DNA of 53,595 nt from Pseudomonadota bacterium. GTDB taxonomy: Bacteria > Desulfobacterota > Desulfobulbia > Desulfobulbales > SURF-16. The position numbers and the translations under genes were made by a program. The stretch lies in assembly GCA_018816555.1 (NCBI GenBank), contig JAHIVT010000001.1, positions 1-53,595 of the forward strand, read 5' to 3'. Of this stretch, positions 1 to 9,708 are shown one piece after another. Position 1 is the stretch's first letter, and each line of letters opens with the position of its first letter. The notes beneath the pieces are model-generated. The model did not search any database, had not been told where the DNA came from, and saw only the letters and a list, made by a program, of their open reading frames with translations.

Positions 1-1536
1 ATCAGGGATATTGCCGACCGCAAACAGGCGGAAAAGCAGCTGGCCCGGCAGGCTTCGGCCATTGAGCAGGCGGCTGAGGAGATCATTATCACCGACAGCG
101 AAGGTATTATTGAATATGCCAATCCTGCTTTTGAACAGATTTCCGGCTACTCCCGAGCAGAGGCCATCAGTAAATCCTTTGCTTTTTTAGAGAGCAAAAA
201 GGAAGACCATGCCTATACAGAGATGTGGGCGGCAATCAGGGCCGGCGAGGTGTGGCGGGGTCGGCTCACCACCAGGAAAAAGGACGGTGGCCTGGCCGAG
301 GCGGATGCCACGGTGTCGCCTATTTTTGATCCTGCCGGCAACCGGATGGGATATGTGTTTGTCAAACGCGATGTGACCGAGCAGATAAAGGTTGAAGCAA
401 TGTTCCGGCAGAGCCAGAAAATGGAGGCCATCGGCACCCTGGCCGGCGGTATTGCCCATGACTTCAACAATATTCTGTCCGCTATTTTCGGTTTTGCCGA
501 AATTGCCAAACTGGAAACTGCGGAAACCTCCGGAGCGCATCGATGTCTGGTAAAAATACTGGAGGCGGCGGGCCGGGCCCGCGACCTGGTCAAACAGATT
601 CTTACCTTCAGTCGCCAGACGGATATCAAACCGCGGCCGATTCAACCCAAGATCATTGTCAAGGAGACCCTCAAGCTGTTGGAGGCCTCATTGCCCTCAA
701 CCATTGAGATCCGTGCCAATCTGCAGGCCAATGAGGCGGTCATGGCCGATCCGACCAGCATCCATCAGATCATCATGAACCTCTGCACCAATGCCGGTCA
801 TGCCATGCGCAAGAGCGGCGGCATTCTTGATATCTCTCTTATCAACGTGGAACTGGACCATGATTTTGCCCGGGTGCACCCTGAGATAAAACCGGGTCCA
901 TTTCTGCGTCTGACCGTCAGCGATACCGGCCATGGCATGAGCCATGACGTGAAAGAAAGAATCTTTGATCCTTTTTTTACCACCAAGGGAGAGGGCGAAG
1001 GAACCGGCATGGGTCTTTCCGTGGTGCATGGTATCGTCAGAAGCCTGGGCGGCACCATCGCTGTGCATAGCGAGCCGGACGAGGGCAGCACCTTCAGTGT
1101 TTATCTGCCCATTCACTCCAGGCAGCAGGTCAAGAAGGAAGAGCAAGAGGAAATAATACCCGGGGGCAAAGAGCATATCGTCTTTGTTGACGACGAAGAA
1201 TTTATCGTGGATATCGCCCAGCAGATGCTGGAGATGCTGGGCTATCGGGTGATGGGCAAAACAGACAGCAGAGAGGCCTTTGCCTATTTCAAGGAGCATG
1301 CCGACGAAGTTGATCTGGTTATCACTGATTTTACCATGCCCCACATGACGGGCATTGATCTGGCCAAGGAGATCAGGAAAATCCGGCCTGAGCTGCCGAT
1401 TCTTCTCTGCACGGGGTATAATACCGGTTTTTCCGAAGCAGAGCTGAAGGAGACCGGCATCAATGCCTTTATCTTAAAACCGGTGGTGCGCAAGGAGCTT
1501 GCCGGGGTGGTGCGCAAGGTGCTGGACGGCAGGTGA
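1..1536 (+). CDS. Hybrid sensor histidine kinase (PAS, kinase, receiver), 5' end outside the window
   Basis: The reading frame is open from base 1, so the first internal ATG at 223 is not the true start; 511 residues are visible. The first residues (IRDIADRKQAEKQL) look like the end of an upstream PAS/PAC unit. A PAS domain follows at about 18-125. The kinase core has an H-box with IAHDFNN (His about 153), an N-box (MNLCTNAGHAM), DTGHGM, FDPFFTT and a GTGMGLS G2 box. A C-terminal receiver begins at HIVFVDDEE and has its acceptor Asp in DFTMP and its Lys in KPV. Such proteins autophosphorylate on His and pass phosphate to the attached receiver. The input signal cannot be told from the visible part. 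It converges with the NtrC-type regulator at 1576. Confidence 0.93.
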   Translation: MRDIADRKQAEKQLARQASAIEQAAEEIIITDSEGIIEYANPAFEQISGYSRAEAISKSFAFLESKKEDHAYTEMWAAIRAGEVWRGRLTTRKKDGGLAEADATVSPIFDPAGNRMGYVFVKRDVTEQIKVEAMFRQSQKMEAIGTLAGGIAHDFNNILSAIFGFAEIAKLETAETSGAHRCLVKILEAAGRARDLVKQILTFSRQTDIKPRPIQPKIIVKETLKLLEASLPSTIEIRANLQANEAVMADPTSIHQIIMNLCTNAGHAMRKSGGILDISLINVELDHDFARVHPEIKPGPFLRLTVSDTGHGMSHDVKERIFDPFFTTKGEGEGTGMGLSVVHGIVRSLGGTIAVHSEPDEGSTFSVYLPIHSRQQVKKEEQEEIIPGGKEHIVFVDDEEFIVDIAQQMLEMLGYRVMGKTDSREAFAYFKEHADEVDLVITDFTMPHMTGIDLAKEIRKIRPELPILLCTGYNTGFSEAELKETGINAFILKPVVRKELAGVVRKVLDGR

Positions 1537-1566
1537 TTGACAAGTGACTATGAACAAATAACAGGT

Positions 1567-1587
1567 AACAATTGGTCATTGTTTTTT
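1567..1587 (+). terminator. Weak hairpin with T-run after the hybrid kinase
   Basis: AACAAT and ATTGTT pair across a 5-base loop and are followed by a run of T on the plus strand. The stem is short and A/T-rich, and it overlaps the 3' end of the convergent gene, so this is a tentative terminator for the kinase gene. Confidence 0.35.
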
Positions 1588-2907
1588 GATCCCATGCTTG
1601 CCCATTTTATAACGCAAAACCCTTTCGCTGATGCCCAGGGAGTCGGCTGCCCTGGTCTGCACCCAGTCGTTTTTTTCCAGCGCGCCAAGGATCATATCCC
1701 GCTCCATCGCCTCCAGTCGATCGCCAAGATTGCCCTGCTCGCTCGCCTTGTGATAGCGCATTTCCGCCGGTAGGTCCCCTATGCGGATCACCGGGCCCCG
1801 AACCATGGTCACCGTCCGCTGGATGACATGCTCCAGCTCGCGCACATTGCCGGGAAAGGGGTATTTGACCAGGGTTGCCAGGGCCTCCGGATCAAAGCGC
1901 ACCGGACGCTGACTGTAACGCTCCAGGAAAAAGTCGACCAGCTGGGGAATATCCTCTTTGCGGTTTTGCAGGGGAGGGATTTCAATTTCCAGGACATTGA
2001 GCCGGTAGTAAAGATCTTCCCGGAACTTCCCCTCCGCCACCAGTTGTCTGAGGTCGCGGTTGGTGGCGGTCAGCACCCGCACGTCCACTTCGATATCCAC
2101 CTCGCTCCCCACCCTGCTGATTTTCTTTTCCTGCAGAGCCCGCAGTAATTTGGCCTGCAGCATCAGCGGCAGTTCTCCCACTTCATCAAGAAAAAGGCTG
2201 CCCGACTGGGCCAGTTCAAAGCGGCCTTTCCTTTTACCGGATGCACCGGTAAAGGCCCCTTTTTCGTGGCCGAAAAGCTCTGACTCAAAAAGATTTTCCG
2301 GGATGGCCGCGCAATTTACCTCGATAAAGGGGGCCTGGCTGCGGGCGCTGAGCAGATGAATGAGGTGGGCAATGAGTTCCTTGCCCGTGCCTGTCTCGCC
2401 GCTGATGAGCACCGCCCAGGGGGTCTGGGAGACACGCTGCACGGTGGACAGCAGTTTGCGCATGGCCGGGCTGTCGCCGATGACCTGCAGCGGCAGTCCT
2501 TTATTGCTGTCGATTGTTTCGGCAATGGCGGCAACATCTTCCTCCATGGCCACCTGCTGCTCGATGTTTTCTATTTTTTCCAGCAGTTTCAGCAGATCAA
2601 CCGGTTTTTCCAGAAAATCATCGGCCCCGAGCCGCATCACTTTGACAGCAGTCTCAACCGCGCCATAGGCGGTGATCATAATGGCGCGCATGAATGGATT
2701 GATCTCCTTCATGTGCGCCAGCAGCTCATCACCATTCATGTCCGGCATTTTGTGATCAAGCAGGGCCAGTTGGATTGGATAGTCGCGGAAAATCCGCAGG
2801 GCCTCTGCACCGTCGGCGGCGCTGAAAACCTGATAGCCCTTTTTCTCCAGAAAGCCTTTCAGGGTTTCACGCTGCAACTGTTCATCATCAACAACAAGAA
2901 TTTTCAT
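1576..2907 (-). CDS. Sigma-54-dependent NtrC-family response regulator
   Basis: This 443-residue protein has the full NtrC architecture. The receiver (1-120) has acidic residues VDDE near the N-terminus, acceptor Asp51 in LLDHKMP and Lys in EKPVD. The AAA+ domain (about 140-370) shows Walker A GETGTGKE (about 170-177), the sigma-54 contact loop GAFTGA (about 217-222) and a Walker B region GSLFLDEVGE. A Fis-type helix-turn-helix closes the protein (about 404-443). It should activate sigma-54 promoters when phosphorylated. It starts 16 bases after the stop of the membrane kinase at 2924-4474, its likely partner. The target genes are not evident. Confidence 0.96.
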   Translation of the reverse strand: MKILVVDDEQLQRETLKGFLEKKGYQVFSAADGAEALRIFRDYPIQLALLDHKMPDMNGDELLAHMKEINPFMRAIMITAYGAVETAVKVMRLGADDFLEKPVDLLKLLEKIENIEQQVAMEEDVAAIAETIDSNKGLPLQVIGDSPAMRKLLSTVQRVSQTPWAVLISGETGTGKELIAHLIHLLSARSQAPFIEVNCAAIPENLFESELFGHEKGAFTGASGKRKGRFELAQSGSLFLDEVGELPLMLQAKLLRALQEKKISRVGSEVDIEVDVRVLTATNRDLRQLVAEGKFREDLYYRLNVLEIEIPPLQNRKEDIPQLVDFFLERYSQRPVRFDPEALATLVKYPFPGNVRELEHVIQRTVTMVRGPVIRIGDLPAEMRYHKASEQGNLGDRLEAMERDMILGALEKNDWVQTRAADSLGISERVLRYKMGKHGIKKQ

Positions 2908-2923
2908 GGGTTAACCTATTATT

Positions 2924-4474
2924 TCAGGTGGTAAGCGGTAAGGTGATGATTGCCCGGAAAACGTCTTCGCTCGGGGTGGCAAGCGTAAGCGTGCCGTTAT
3001 GGGCCTGGGCGATGCGGCGGGCAATGGGCAGGCCAAGACCTGTGCCCCGGGTTTTAGTGGTAAAATAGGGCTCAAGCAGTTGGCTGAGGTTGTCAACGCT
3101 GCCCCGGGGCATGGCGTTTTCAATGGTTATCCGTGCCTGATTGTTTTCAATGTGGCTTGTTACGGAAATATATCCTCCCCCTGTCTGGGCCTCTACGGCG
3201 TTTTTGATGATATTTTCAAAGAGCTGGCCCAGCAGTTCCACATCACCCTGGACAGAATCGGGAAGATTGCTGTTATGGCTGACGGAAATATTTTTTGCCT
3301 CGTATTGCGGTTTGTAAAGCAGCAGAATGCCGTCAATGAGTTGGGTGAGATTGACCGGATTGAGCCTGGCTGTCATGGACCTGCTGTAACGGAGCAGATC
3401 GCCGATAATGGTATTGGTGCGTTTCACCGCATGGCGCATGCTGGCAGCCAGCTCCCGGTGCTCCGGGCTCAGTTCGTCGGCTTCCAGCTCAATGCGCTGC
3501 AGCCCCATACTGATTGCATTGAGCGGATTTCTGATCTCATGGGTGATGGTGGCCGTTGCCCTGCCCAGGGCCGCGTCCTCCCGTTCCCTGGCCAGTTTTC
3601 TCTCAAAATCGGTTATTTTCTGCAGATAGGCGCTCTGGTAACGGTAGAGCAGCCAGGAAAAAAAAACCCCCAGGCAGGCAAGCACCAGAGAGAAGATCAG
3701 CACATTGCGCCAGATCTGCCTGACCCGCATGGAGTACTGGCTGGCATCAAAACCGACCCGCAGCGCCGTATCACCGGCGCTGATGTGCTGTTCGACAATC
3801 ATGCCGGCCTGCGGCGGCGAAGCCTCAGTCGCTTTCTCCTCGATCTTGACGTATTTGATGCCCGGCATGGCTGAAAGTGCCTTGAGCAGGGCCGGCATAC
3901 GCAGCTGCTGATGCAGCTCCTCGATGTTGGGGGCGGAAAAGCCCAGCATAATGCAGCCCTTTTCCGGACGGGGCCAGGTCATGATATACAGGTTTTTCTC
4001 CGGGAAATAATCGAGTATCGCTTTATCGCATGGCAGGGTGGGCAGGAGCGCGGCGCCGGTGCTGACTGCGTTCTTGTCACTGCCGTCTCGCTGAATGCTG
4101 ATGGCGGAAAGTCCGGTCTCCCCGGCAAAGGCCTGCAGCTCCGCGGCGGAAAACGGTTCAACCGAGTCAAGGTAGTCGATGAATTTGGCTGTATTGGCCA
4201 GAAAGGTCTTGATGGTTTGCTGCAGCGCATTTTCCGCCAGCTGGACGGTGCGGGTGTTCTGCTCGATCACGCTGCTGACCACCCGGGAGTGCTCCCGGGC
4301 ATAATTCTGGAAGTTGCGGCGCAACTGGCCGATCTGCCATAGGGAATAGGCAAGAACGATAAAAATCAGACCGCCGATTACCAGCAGGTTGATTTTCCAG
4401 GATGGTCCGAGGGGCGTGGAGTCCGGAGGCTGATGTTGGCCTGTGGCGTCTGTTTCCGAGGGGGGGGGCGTCAT
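2924..4474 (-). CDS. Membrane-bound sensor histidine kinase, partner of the NtrC-type regulator
   Basis: The 516-residue protein has two predicted membrane helices (about 28-48 and 257-278) that bracket a periplasmic sensor region of about 205 residues. A linker then leads to HisKA with THEIRNPLNAISMG (His312) and an HATPase domain with ENIIKNAVEA and RGTGLGLPIA. The layout is that of NtrB/ZraS-like kinases paired with sigma-54 activators. Its start overlaps the stop of the upstream exported-protein gene by four bases (ATGA), implying translational coupling. The regulator follows 16 bases downstream. The periplasmic domain does not resemble a sensor family that I can name. Confidence 0.94.
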   Translation of the reverse strand: MTPPPSETDATGQHQPPDSTPLGPSWKINLLVIGGLIFIVLAYSLWQIGQLRRNFQNYAREHSRVVSSVIEQNTRTVQLAENALQQTIKTFLANTAKFIDYLDSVEPFSAAELQAFAGETGLSAISIQRDGSDKNAVSTGAALLPTLPCDKAILDYFPEKNLYIMTWPRPEKGCIMLGFSAPNIEELHQQLRMPALLKALSAMPGIKYVKIEEKATEASPPQAGMIVEQHISAGDTALRVGFDASQYSMRVRQIWRNVLIFSLVLACLGVFFSWLLYRYQSAYLQKITDFERKLAREREDAALGRATATITHEIRNPLNAISMGLQRIELEADELSPEHRELAASMRHAVKRTNTIIGDLLRYSRSMTARLNPVNLTQLIDGILLLYKPQYEAKNISVSHNSNLPDSVQGDVELLGQLFENIIKNAVEAQTGGGYISVTSHIENNQARITIENAMPRGSVDNLSQLLEPYFTTKTRGTGLGLPIARRIAQAHNGTLTLATPSEDVFRAIITLPLTT

Positions 4475-4896
4475 GGCTCACCGGGGCCTGGCTGTGCAGG
4501 CTTCATAAAGCAGCGCCTGCGGATGCGCGAACGCACTCCTGTTGAGTCCTGTCCGTGCCGCCAGCCGGGACCGGTGATGCGTGTCGCCTGCAGGTTGTTT
4601 TCGTCTTCTTTGCTCAATTCCCCCCACACCTGAATGATATGGTCCGGAGATGCGCAGGGAGGAATGAAGTCGGCTGAGATAATATAGATTTTTCCCTCCT
4701 CAGGCTTCTCGGCCGGTGTCTGTTGAGACTCTGTCACAGGCCCCTGCGGCCTGTACTGGCCACGATTGAGGGCGGAGAGGGTTATTTCCCCTTTTTCCCG
4801 GTCAATGGCGATGACCCGGCCTTTGAGAAAATATTCAGCCCGGACCTGCATCGGCAGGAGCATGATGATGAGAAAAAGCGGAAGAATGAAACGCAT
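4471..4896 (-). CDS. Small exported hypothetical protein, first gene of the kinase-regulator operon
   Basis: The 141-residue product begins with a clear signal peptide (MRFILPLFLIIMLLPMQVRA, predicted cleavage near 20). The mature part starts with a beta-rich stretch (YFLKGRVIAIDREKGEITLS), followed by a Pro/Gln/Glu-rich linker and a basic C-terminal block containing DSTGVRSRIRRR. That basic block resembles a motif I associate with uncharacterised deltaproteobacterial proteins, but I cannot assign a family. The gene is coupled by a four-base overlap to the membrane kinase, so it might modulate or sense for that kinase in the periplasm; this is inference from position. A ribosome-binding AAAGGAG lies about 12 bases before the start, which is somewhat far. 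Confidence 0.75.
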   Translation of the reverse strand: MRFILPLFLIIMLLPMQVRAEYFLKGRVIAIDREKGEITLSALNRGQYRPQGPVTESQQTPAEKPEEGKIYIISADFIPPCASPDHIIQVWGELSKEDENNLQATRITGPGWRHGQDSTGVRSRIRRRCFMKPAQPGPGEP

Positions 4897-4930
4897 TTGT
4901 TTTGGGGCTCCTTTATCTATTCTGAAATAG

Positions 4931-4939
4931 ATTATAGCA
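4931..4939 (-). promoter_or_regulatory. Extended -10 promoter element for the 4896-1576 operon
   Basis: On the minus strand TGCTATAAT lies about 35 bases before the start codon at 4896. It is a perfect extended -10 element; no good -35 sits at 17 bases, as is usual for extended -10 promoters. Confidence 0.5.
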
Positions 4940-5066
4940 ACTATTGCGCCATCTTTCTCTTATTTGGAGATTTGTCAACGATTCAGCACTATTGGTCTGC
5001 ATGACGGGGAGCTTTCTGCCCTGCCCTGTTCGACATTTTCCGTACCCCTCGTCAAAAATGTCGAAA

Positions 5067-6329
5067 TTACAAATCGGAGACAATCATATTCCGGCCGCCC
5101 TCCTTTGCTTCATAAAGATGGAAGTCGGACTTTTTGAGCATATGGTCCAGGCTGTTGCCAAGGTGGGTGGCGATGCCGATGCTGACGGTAATTTTGACCT
5201 CGCCCATGCCGTCATCAAGCACCACCACCGACTGCTCGATCTGGCGGCGCAGTTCGTCAAAAATTCTGTGCACGGACGTCGTATCCATGTTGACCGCCAG
5301 AATGCAGAACTCTTCTCCGCCGATGCGGGCGACAATGTCTGTTTTGCGCAGGCGGTTGCGCAGGATGTTTGCCACATGCTGCAACACCCGGTCACCTGCC
5401 TCATGGCCAAATTGATCGTTTACTTTTTTGAAGAAGTCAATATCCAGCATGGCACAGACCAGGGTAATGGTCTGACGTCTGGCGCTGGCGAACAGCTTTT
5501 CACCGGTGATGAAAAAATATCTGCGGTTATGGAGGCCGGTGAGAAAATCTATCAGGGAGGTTGAGCGGAGCTGCTGGATATGTTCAATGTTTTCGATAAG
5601 AAGCCTTACCATGCAGTAAAATTCTTCCGGCAGAAAGGTCTGCCGAACGAGACAGTGGTTCGCTCCATATTTGAGAAACCGGGCAGCCGTAATATGGTCG
5701 CCGGCGTACACCATGCCCATGATGGCCAGGTCTTCTTTGCCATAGTTGCGCCGGATTTTCTGGATCAGGGTGAGTCCGTCCATATCGTTGACTTCAGAGG
5801 CTGCGATTACCAGCCGGATTTTCGGATTTGCCGCCAGGATTTTCAGGGTTTCCCGGCCGGAATCCGCGGTGAGAACATCGTAGCGATGCACGCGCAGCAG
5901 GCAGGCGATTTTTCCCAGCTTTTCCTCATCCCTGTCCGTCACCAGAATCTGGGTTTCCCCATTTTTTTTCAGCCGGTCCAGCAGGGAGAGAATGTACTCC
6001 AGGCTTAACACATCTTCCTTCAGGACATAATCAACGACCTTGTGTGACCAGACCGTTTGCCGCACCTCTTCACTGACAAAGGCGGTAAAAACAATCACCG
6101 GGATATTTTTTGCGACCACCAGATTTATGATCTCCCCCTTGGTGGCATCCGGTAGATTGAAATCGAGCAGGGCGGCGAAAAAGGCCTCATTTCCCTCGGT
6201 TGCAAGGAGCTTCTCGGTTTCCTGCATGCTGGTCAACCAGGTGACAGTATACTTGCCGGTTTTTTCCAGCCTTTTTTTGATCATGGTCCCTGTGGGAGGG
6301 CTGTCTTCAACGATGAGAATGTGTTTCAT
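5067..6329 (-). CDS. Double-receiver diguanylate cyclase (REC, pseudo-REC, GGDEF)
   Basis: The 420-residue protein carries two receivers and a GGDEF domain, resembling PleD. The first receiver is intact, with acceptor Asp56 in LLDFNLP and Lys in VLKED. The second (about 125-245) is degenerate: the acceptor position is Ala177 (VIAASEV) and the conserved Lys is Arg229. The cyclase domain has the active signature GGEEF (337-341) and a product-inhibition I-site RKTD (328-331) five residues before it. It should make cyclic di-GMP from GTP under phosphorylation control and feedback inhibition. Its ATG abuts the mnmG stop codon (TAAATG), with the GAGGGG ribosome site inside mnmG, so the two are co-translated. 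Confidence 0.94.
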   Translation of the reverse strand: MKHILIVEDSPPTGTMIKKRLEKTGKYTVTWLTSMQETEKLLATEGNEAFFAALLDFNLPDATKGEIINLVVAKNIPVIVFTAFVSEEVRQTVWSHKVVDYVLKEDVLSLEYILSLLDRLKKNGETQILVTDRDEEKLGKIACLLRVHRYDVLTADSGRETLKILAANPKIRLVIAASEVNDMDGLTLIQKIRRNYGKEDLAIMGMVYAGDHITAARFLKYGANHCLVRQTFLPEEFYCMVRLLIENIEHIQQLRSTSLIDFLTGLHNRRYFFITGEKLFASARRQTITLVCAMLDIDFFKKVNDQFGHEAGDRVLQHVANILRNRLRKTDIVARIGGEEFCILAVNMDTTSVHRIFDELRRQIEQSVVVLDDGMGEVKITVSIGIATHLGNSLDHMLKKSDFHLYEAKEGGRNMIVSDL

Positions 6330-8195
6330 TTACAGCAACCCCTCTTTTTTCAGGTGGACCTGCAGTACGGAAATGGCGGCTGGGGTGATCCCGGATATAC
6401 GGGATGCCTGACCCAGTGATCGCGGCTTGATTCTGCCCAGTTTTTCCACCACCTCATGGGAAAGCCCGGGCAGGCCTTTGTAATCCATCTCTTCCGGCAG
6501 GTTGATATTTTCCAGCCTTTTAAAGCGTTCTACCTGTTCCTGTTGCCGCTTGATATATCCTTCATATTTGACCTGCAGTTGGACTTCAAGTGTAATGTGT
6601 GGATCCACGGATATTTCCTGACCGGTAAGGGGGCCCAGGTCAGCTATGGTCAACTCCGGGCGGCGCAGCAGCGAGGCCATGGAAACCATCTGTTTCAAGG
6701 GGGCCTGGCCCGCTGCCTCCAGCCGCTGGTTGATGGCATCTCCGGGTTTTACCTGGGTAGTGTTCAGCCAGTTGAAGGCTGCCGTGATGGCGTCTCTTTT
6801 CCGGCAGAATGCCGCATAGGTGGCATCGTCCACCAGGCCGAGCCGGCGGCCGATCTCCCGCAGGCGCAGGTCGGCGTTGTCTTCCCGCAGCAGCAGGCGA
6901 TATTCGGCCCGGGAGGTAAAAAGCCGGTACGGCTCTTTGGTGCCCCGGGTGACGAGATCATCGATGAGCACGCCGGTGTAGGCCTGGGAGCGATCAAGGA
7001 TCAGCGGCTCTTCCGACCGACAGTATTTGACCGCGTTGATGCCGGCCATGAGACCCTGGGCCGCTGCCTCCTCATAACCAGAGGTGCCGTTGATCTGGCC
7101 GGCCAGAAACAGCCCGCCGATGCGCTTGGTTTCCAGGGAAGGGTGCAGTTCCAGCGGATCCACATAGTCATACTCTATGGCATAGCCGGGCCGGATCAGT
7201 TTGACATTTTCCAGGCCTTTAATGCTGTGCAGCATGGCCAGCTGCACATCCACCGGCAGACTGGTGGGAATGCCGTTAGGATAGACCTCCACCGTGTCAA
7301 GCCCCTCCGGCTCAAGAAAGATCTGGTGGCGGATCTTTTCCGGAAAGCGCATGACCTTGTCTTCGATGGAGGGACAGTAGCGGGCGCCCACCCCTTCGAT
7401 GATGCCGGTGTACATGGGCGAGCGGTCGGTGCCGGCCCGGATGATCTCGTGGGTTGTTTCATTGGTGTAGGTGATATGGCACGGCCGCTGGGGCAGAGCG
7501 GGAACTCCGGCGGTGGAGTACGAGAAGAAGTTGGGCGGCTCGTCGCTGTGTTGCGGCTCAAGTCCTTCGTAGTTGATGGTGGTGCCGTCCAGCCTGGGGG
7601 TGGTGCCGGTTTTCATGCGTCCCATGGCAAAGCCCAGCTCCCGCAGGTTTTGGGCCAGCGAGATGGACGGGGCATCGCCCTGGCGGCCGGCTGGGAAGGA
7701 TTTCAGGCCGATGTGGATCAGCCCGTTTAAAAAGGTGCCGGTGACAATGACCACCGCCCGGCAGGACAGAGTCTCTTCCAGGGAGGTGATGACCCCGGTG
7801 ATCCTGTCCTGTTCCACCAGCAGGTGGTCGGCAAAGGCCTGCCTGATATCGAGGTTTTGCTGGTTTTCCAGCACCGACTTCATGCGCAGCCGGTAGAGCA
7901 GCCGGTCGGCCTGGGCGCGGGAGGACCAGACCGCCGGGCCTTTGCTGGTGTTGAGCCTGCGGAACTGGATGGCCGTTGCGTCGATATTTTTGGCCATCTC
8001 GCCGCCCAGGGCATCGATTTCCTTGACCAGGTGGCCCTTGGCCAGCCCGCCGATGGCGGGATTGCAGGACATGGCGCCGATGGTGTCGGCATTGATGGTC
8101 AGCACCGCCGTCCTGCAGCCCATGCGGGCGGCCGCCAGCGCGGCCTCGCATCCTGCATGGCCTGCGCCGATGACGATAATATCATAATCATTCAT
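6330..8195 (-). CDS. mnmG: tRNA uridine-5-carboxymethylaminomethyl modification enzyme MnmG (GidA)
   Basis: MnmG, with MnmE, modifies the wobble uridine (U34) of several tRNAs using FAD and methylene-tetrahydrofolate. The 621-residue protein has the FAD-binding [17 protein letters not shown] at its N-terminus, the family-typical [20 protein letters not shown] stretch and a C-terminal helical domain ending in [19 protein letters not shown] chose the ATG at 8195 ([12 protein letters not shown]) because family members begin just before the FAD motif. An in-frame ATG at 8234 would overlap the end of trkH. The gene sits 20 bases after trkH and is followed without a gap by the diguanylate cyclase. 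mnmE is not in the window. Confidence 0.98.
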   Translation of the reverse strand: MNDYDIIVIGAGHAGCEAALAAARMGCRTAVLTINADTIGAMSCNPAIGGLAKGHLVKEIDALGGEMAKNIDATAIQFRRLNTSKGPAVWSSRAQADRLLYRLRMKSVLENQQNLDIRQAFADHLLVEQDRITGVITSLEETLSCRAVVIVTGTFLNGLIHIGLKSFPAGRQGDAPSISLAQNLRELGFAMGRMKTGTTPRLDGTTINYEGLEPQHSDEPPNFFSYSTAGVPALPQRPCHITYTNETTHEIIRAGTDRSPMYTGIIEGVGARYCPSIEDKVMRFPEKIRHQIFLEPEGLDTVEVYPNGIPTSLPVDVQLAMLHSIKGLENVKLIRPGYAIEYDYVDPLELHPSLETKRIGGLFLAGQINGTSGYEEAAAQGLMAGINAVKYCRSEEPLILDRSQAYTGVLIDDLVTRGTKEPYRLFTSRAEYRLLLREDNADLRLREIGRRLGLVDDATYAAFCRKRDAITAAFNWLNTTQVKPGDAINQRLEAAGQAPLKQMVSMASLLRRPELTIADLGPLTGQEISVDPHITLEVQLQVKYEGYIKRQQEQVERFKRLENINLPEEMDYKGLPGLSHEVVEKLGRIKPRSLGQASRISGITPAAISVLQVHLKKEGLL

Positions 8196-8215
8196 TTTCG
8201 TTCCGTTTCTGTTTT

Positions 8216-9700
8216 TCAATGTTTGAGCTGCCACCGCATGACCGGCTTCCTGGCCATACGCCAGAAGTCCGGAGTGAGCAGCACAGCCACGGTATAAAGC
8301 TCCAGACGGCCGGCCAGCATGCAGAAACTGAGCACAATTTTGGCAAGATCGGGCAGGTCGCCGAAATGGCGGGAAGGTCCTACCTCTTGGAGACCCGGAC
8401 CGATATTGTTCAAGGTGGCGATAACGGCCGTCACGCCGGTGAGCAGGTCAACACCGAGGGCCGTGACCACCAGGCTTGCCAGCAGAAAAAAGGAGATATA
8501 CAGGGCAAAGAAGCCAAGGATGGCGATCATGACCTCTTTGGGCACCTTCTGGTTGCCCAGCTTGATGGTGTCCACGGCCCGGGGGTGGACAAGGCTATGC
8601 AGCTGCAGCCTGGCGTATTTGAAAAAAAGCAGGATGCGCACCACCTTGATGCCGCCGCCGGTTGATCCGGCACAGCCGCCGATAAACATCAGGGAAACCA
8701 GGAGCATTTTACAGGCAGGTGGCCACTGGTCAAAATCCGCGGTGCCGAAGCCGGTGGTGGTGACGATGGAAACCACCTGGAAAAGGGTGTCACGGAAGGC
8801 AAGGCTGACATTGTTATAAATGTGATGGGTCAGATTGGCGCTGACGATGAAGATGGTGGTAACGGCGATGAGCAGGACATACAGCCGGAACTCCTCGTTT
8901 TTCCAGTAGTCTGATAATTTGCCGCTCATGAGCGCCCGGTGATGCAGGGAGAAATTGACGCCCGCCAGAAACATGAAGAAGATCAGCACATAGTGTATAT
9001 ACGAGGAGTCGTAATGGCCGGCGCTGGCCGTATGGGTGGAAAAGCCGCCGGTGGCCAGGCTGGCAAAGGCATGGCACACCGCGTCAAAGAAGGTCATGCC
9101 GCCCAGCAGCAGCAAGAGGATCTCCAGCAGGGTAAAGAGCAGGTAAACCCCCCAGAGAATTCTGGCCGTGTCCTGAATTCTCGGGGCCAGCCGGTCTTTG
9201 GTGGGGCCGGGCATTTCAGCCTGAAACAGCTGGGTGCCGCCCACGCCCAGCAGGGGCAGGATGGCCAGGGAGAGGACAATGATGCCCATGCCGCCGATCC
9301 AGTGGGTGGTGGCGCGCCAGAAGAGCACACTGTTCGGCAGGATCTCCACCTCACGTAATACGGTGGAGCCGGTGGTGGTGAAACCGGACATGGATTCGAA
9401 AAAACAATCCACATACGATGGCATTGATCCGCAGAAATAGTAGGGCAGCGAGCCGAGAAAGGCAAGTCCCAGCCAGCTGAAGACCACCACGGCAAAGCCG
9501 TCGCGATAGCCGAGATCCTTTTCCGGGACAAAGGTTGCCACAATAAGTCCTCCCAGCGTTGCGCCGATCAGGGCGCAGCCCAGGAAAACACCCACCATGC
9601 CGTCAGCGAAATAAAGACTGAAAGGGATGGGAGTGAGTAGACAAAGAGAGATCAGGATAAGCAGTTTGCCGAGAATATTGAGAACGCCGCCGGTTCGCAT
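8216..9700 (-). CDS. trkH: Trk potassium uptake channel subunit TrkH
   Basis: TrkH forms the K+-conducting membrane pore of the Trk system and is gated by nucleotide-binding TrkA. The 494-residue protein is strongly hydrophobic, with repeated membrane-pore-membrane units. Selectivity-loop-like segments include [39 protein letters not shown] and [11 protein letters not shown]. The length fits the family. It follows trkA by eight bases and precedes mnmG by 20, so all three are probably on one transcript. Confidence 0.97.
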   Translation of the reverse strand: MRTGGVLNILGKLLILISLCLLTPIPFSLYFADGMVGVFLGCALIGATLGGLIVATFVPEKDLGYRDGFAVVVFSWLGLAFLGSLPYYFCGSMPSYVDCFFESMSGFTTTGSTVLREVEILPNSVLFWRATTHWIGGMGIIVLSLAILPLLGVGGTQLFQAEMPGPTKDRLAPRIQDTARILWGVYLLFTLLEILLLLLGGMTFFDAVCHAFASLATGGFSTHTASAGHYDSSYIHYVLIFFMFLAGVNFSLHHRALMSGKLSDYWKNEEFRLYVLLIAVTTIFIVSANLTHHIYNNVSLAFRDTLFQVVSIVTTTGFGTADFDQWPPACKMLLVSLMFIGGCAGSTGGGIKVVRILLFFKYARLQLHSLVHPRAVDTIKLGNQKVPKEVMIAILGFFALYISFFLLASLVVTALGVDLLTGVTAVIATLNNIGPGLQEVGPSRHFGDLPDLAKIVLSFCMLAGRLELYTVAVLLTPDFWRMARKPVMRWQLKH

Positions 9701-9708
9701 GCCTGTCC

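Noticed and set aside
6456-7730. Long plus-strand open frame of 424 codons.
   Set aside because: It is the antisense shadow of mnmG, which has unmistakable family motifs.
8196-8234. Longer mnmG start adding 13 residues.
   Set aside because: It would overlap trkH, and family members begin at [12 protein letters not shown]-like sequence.
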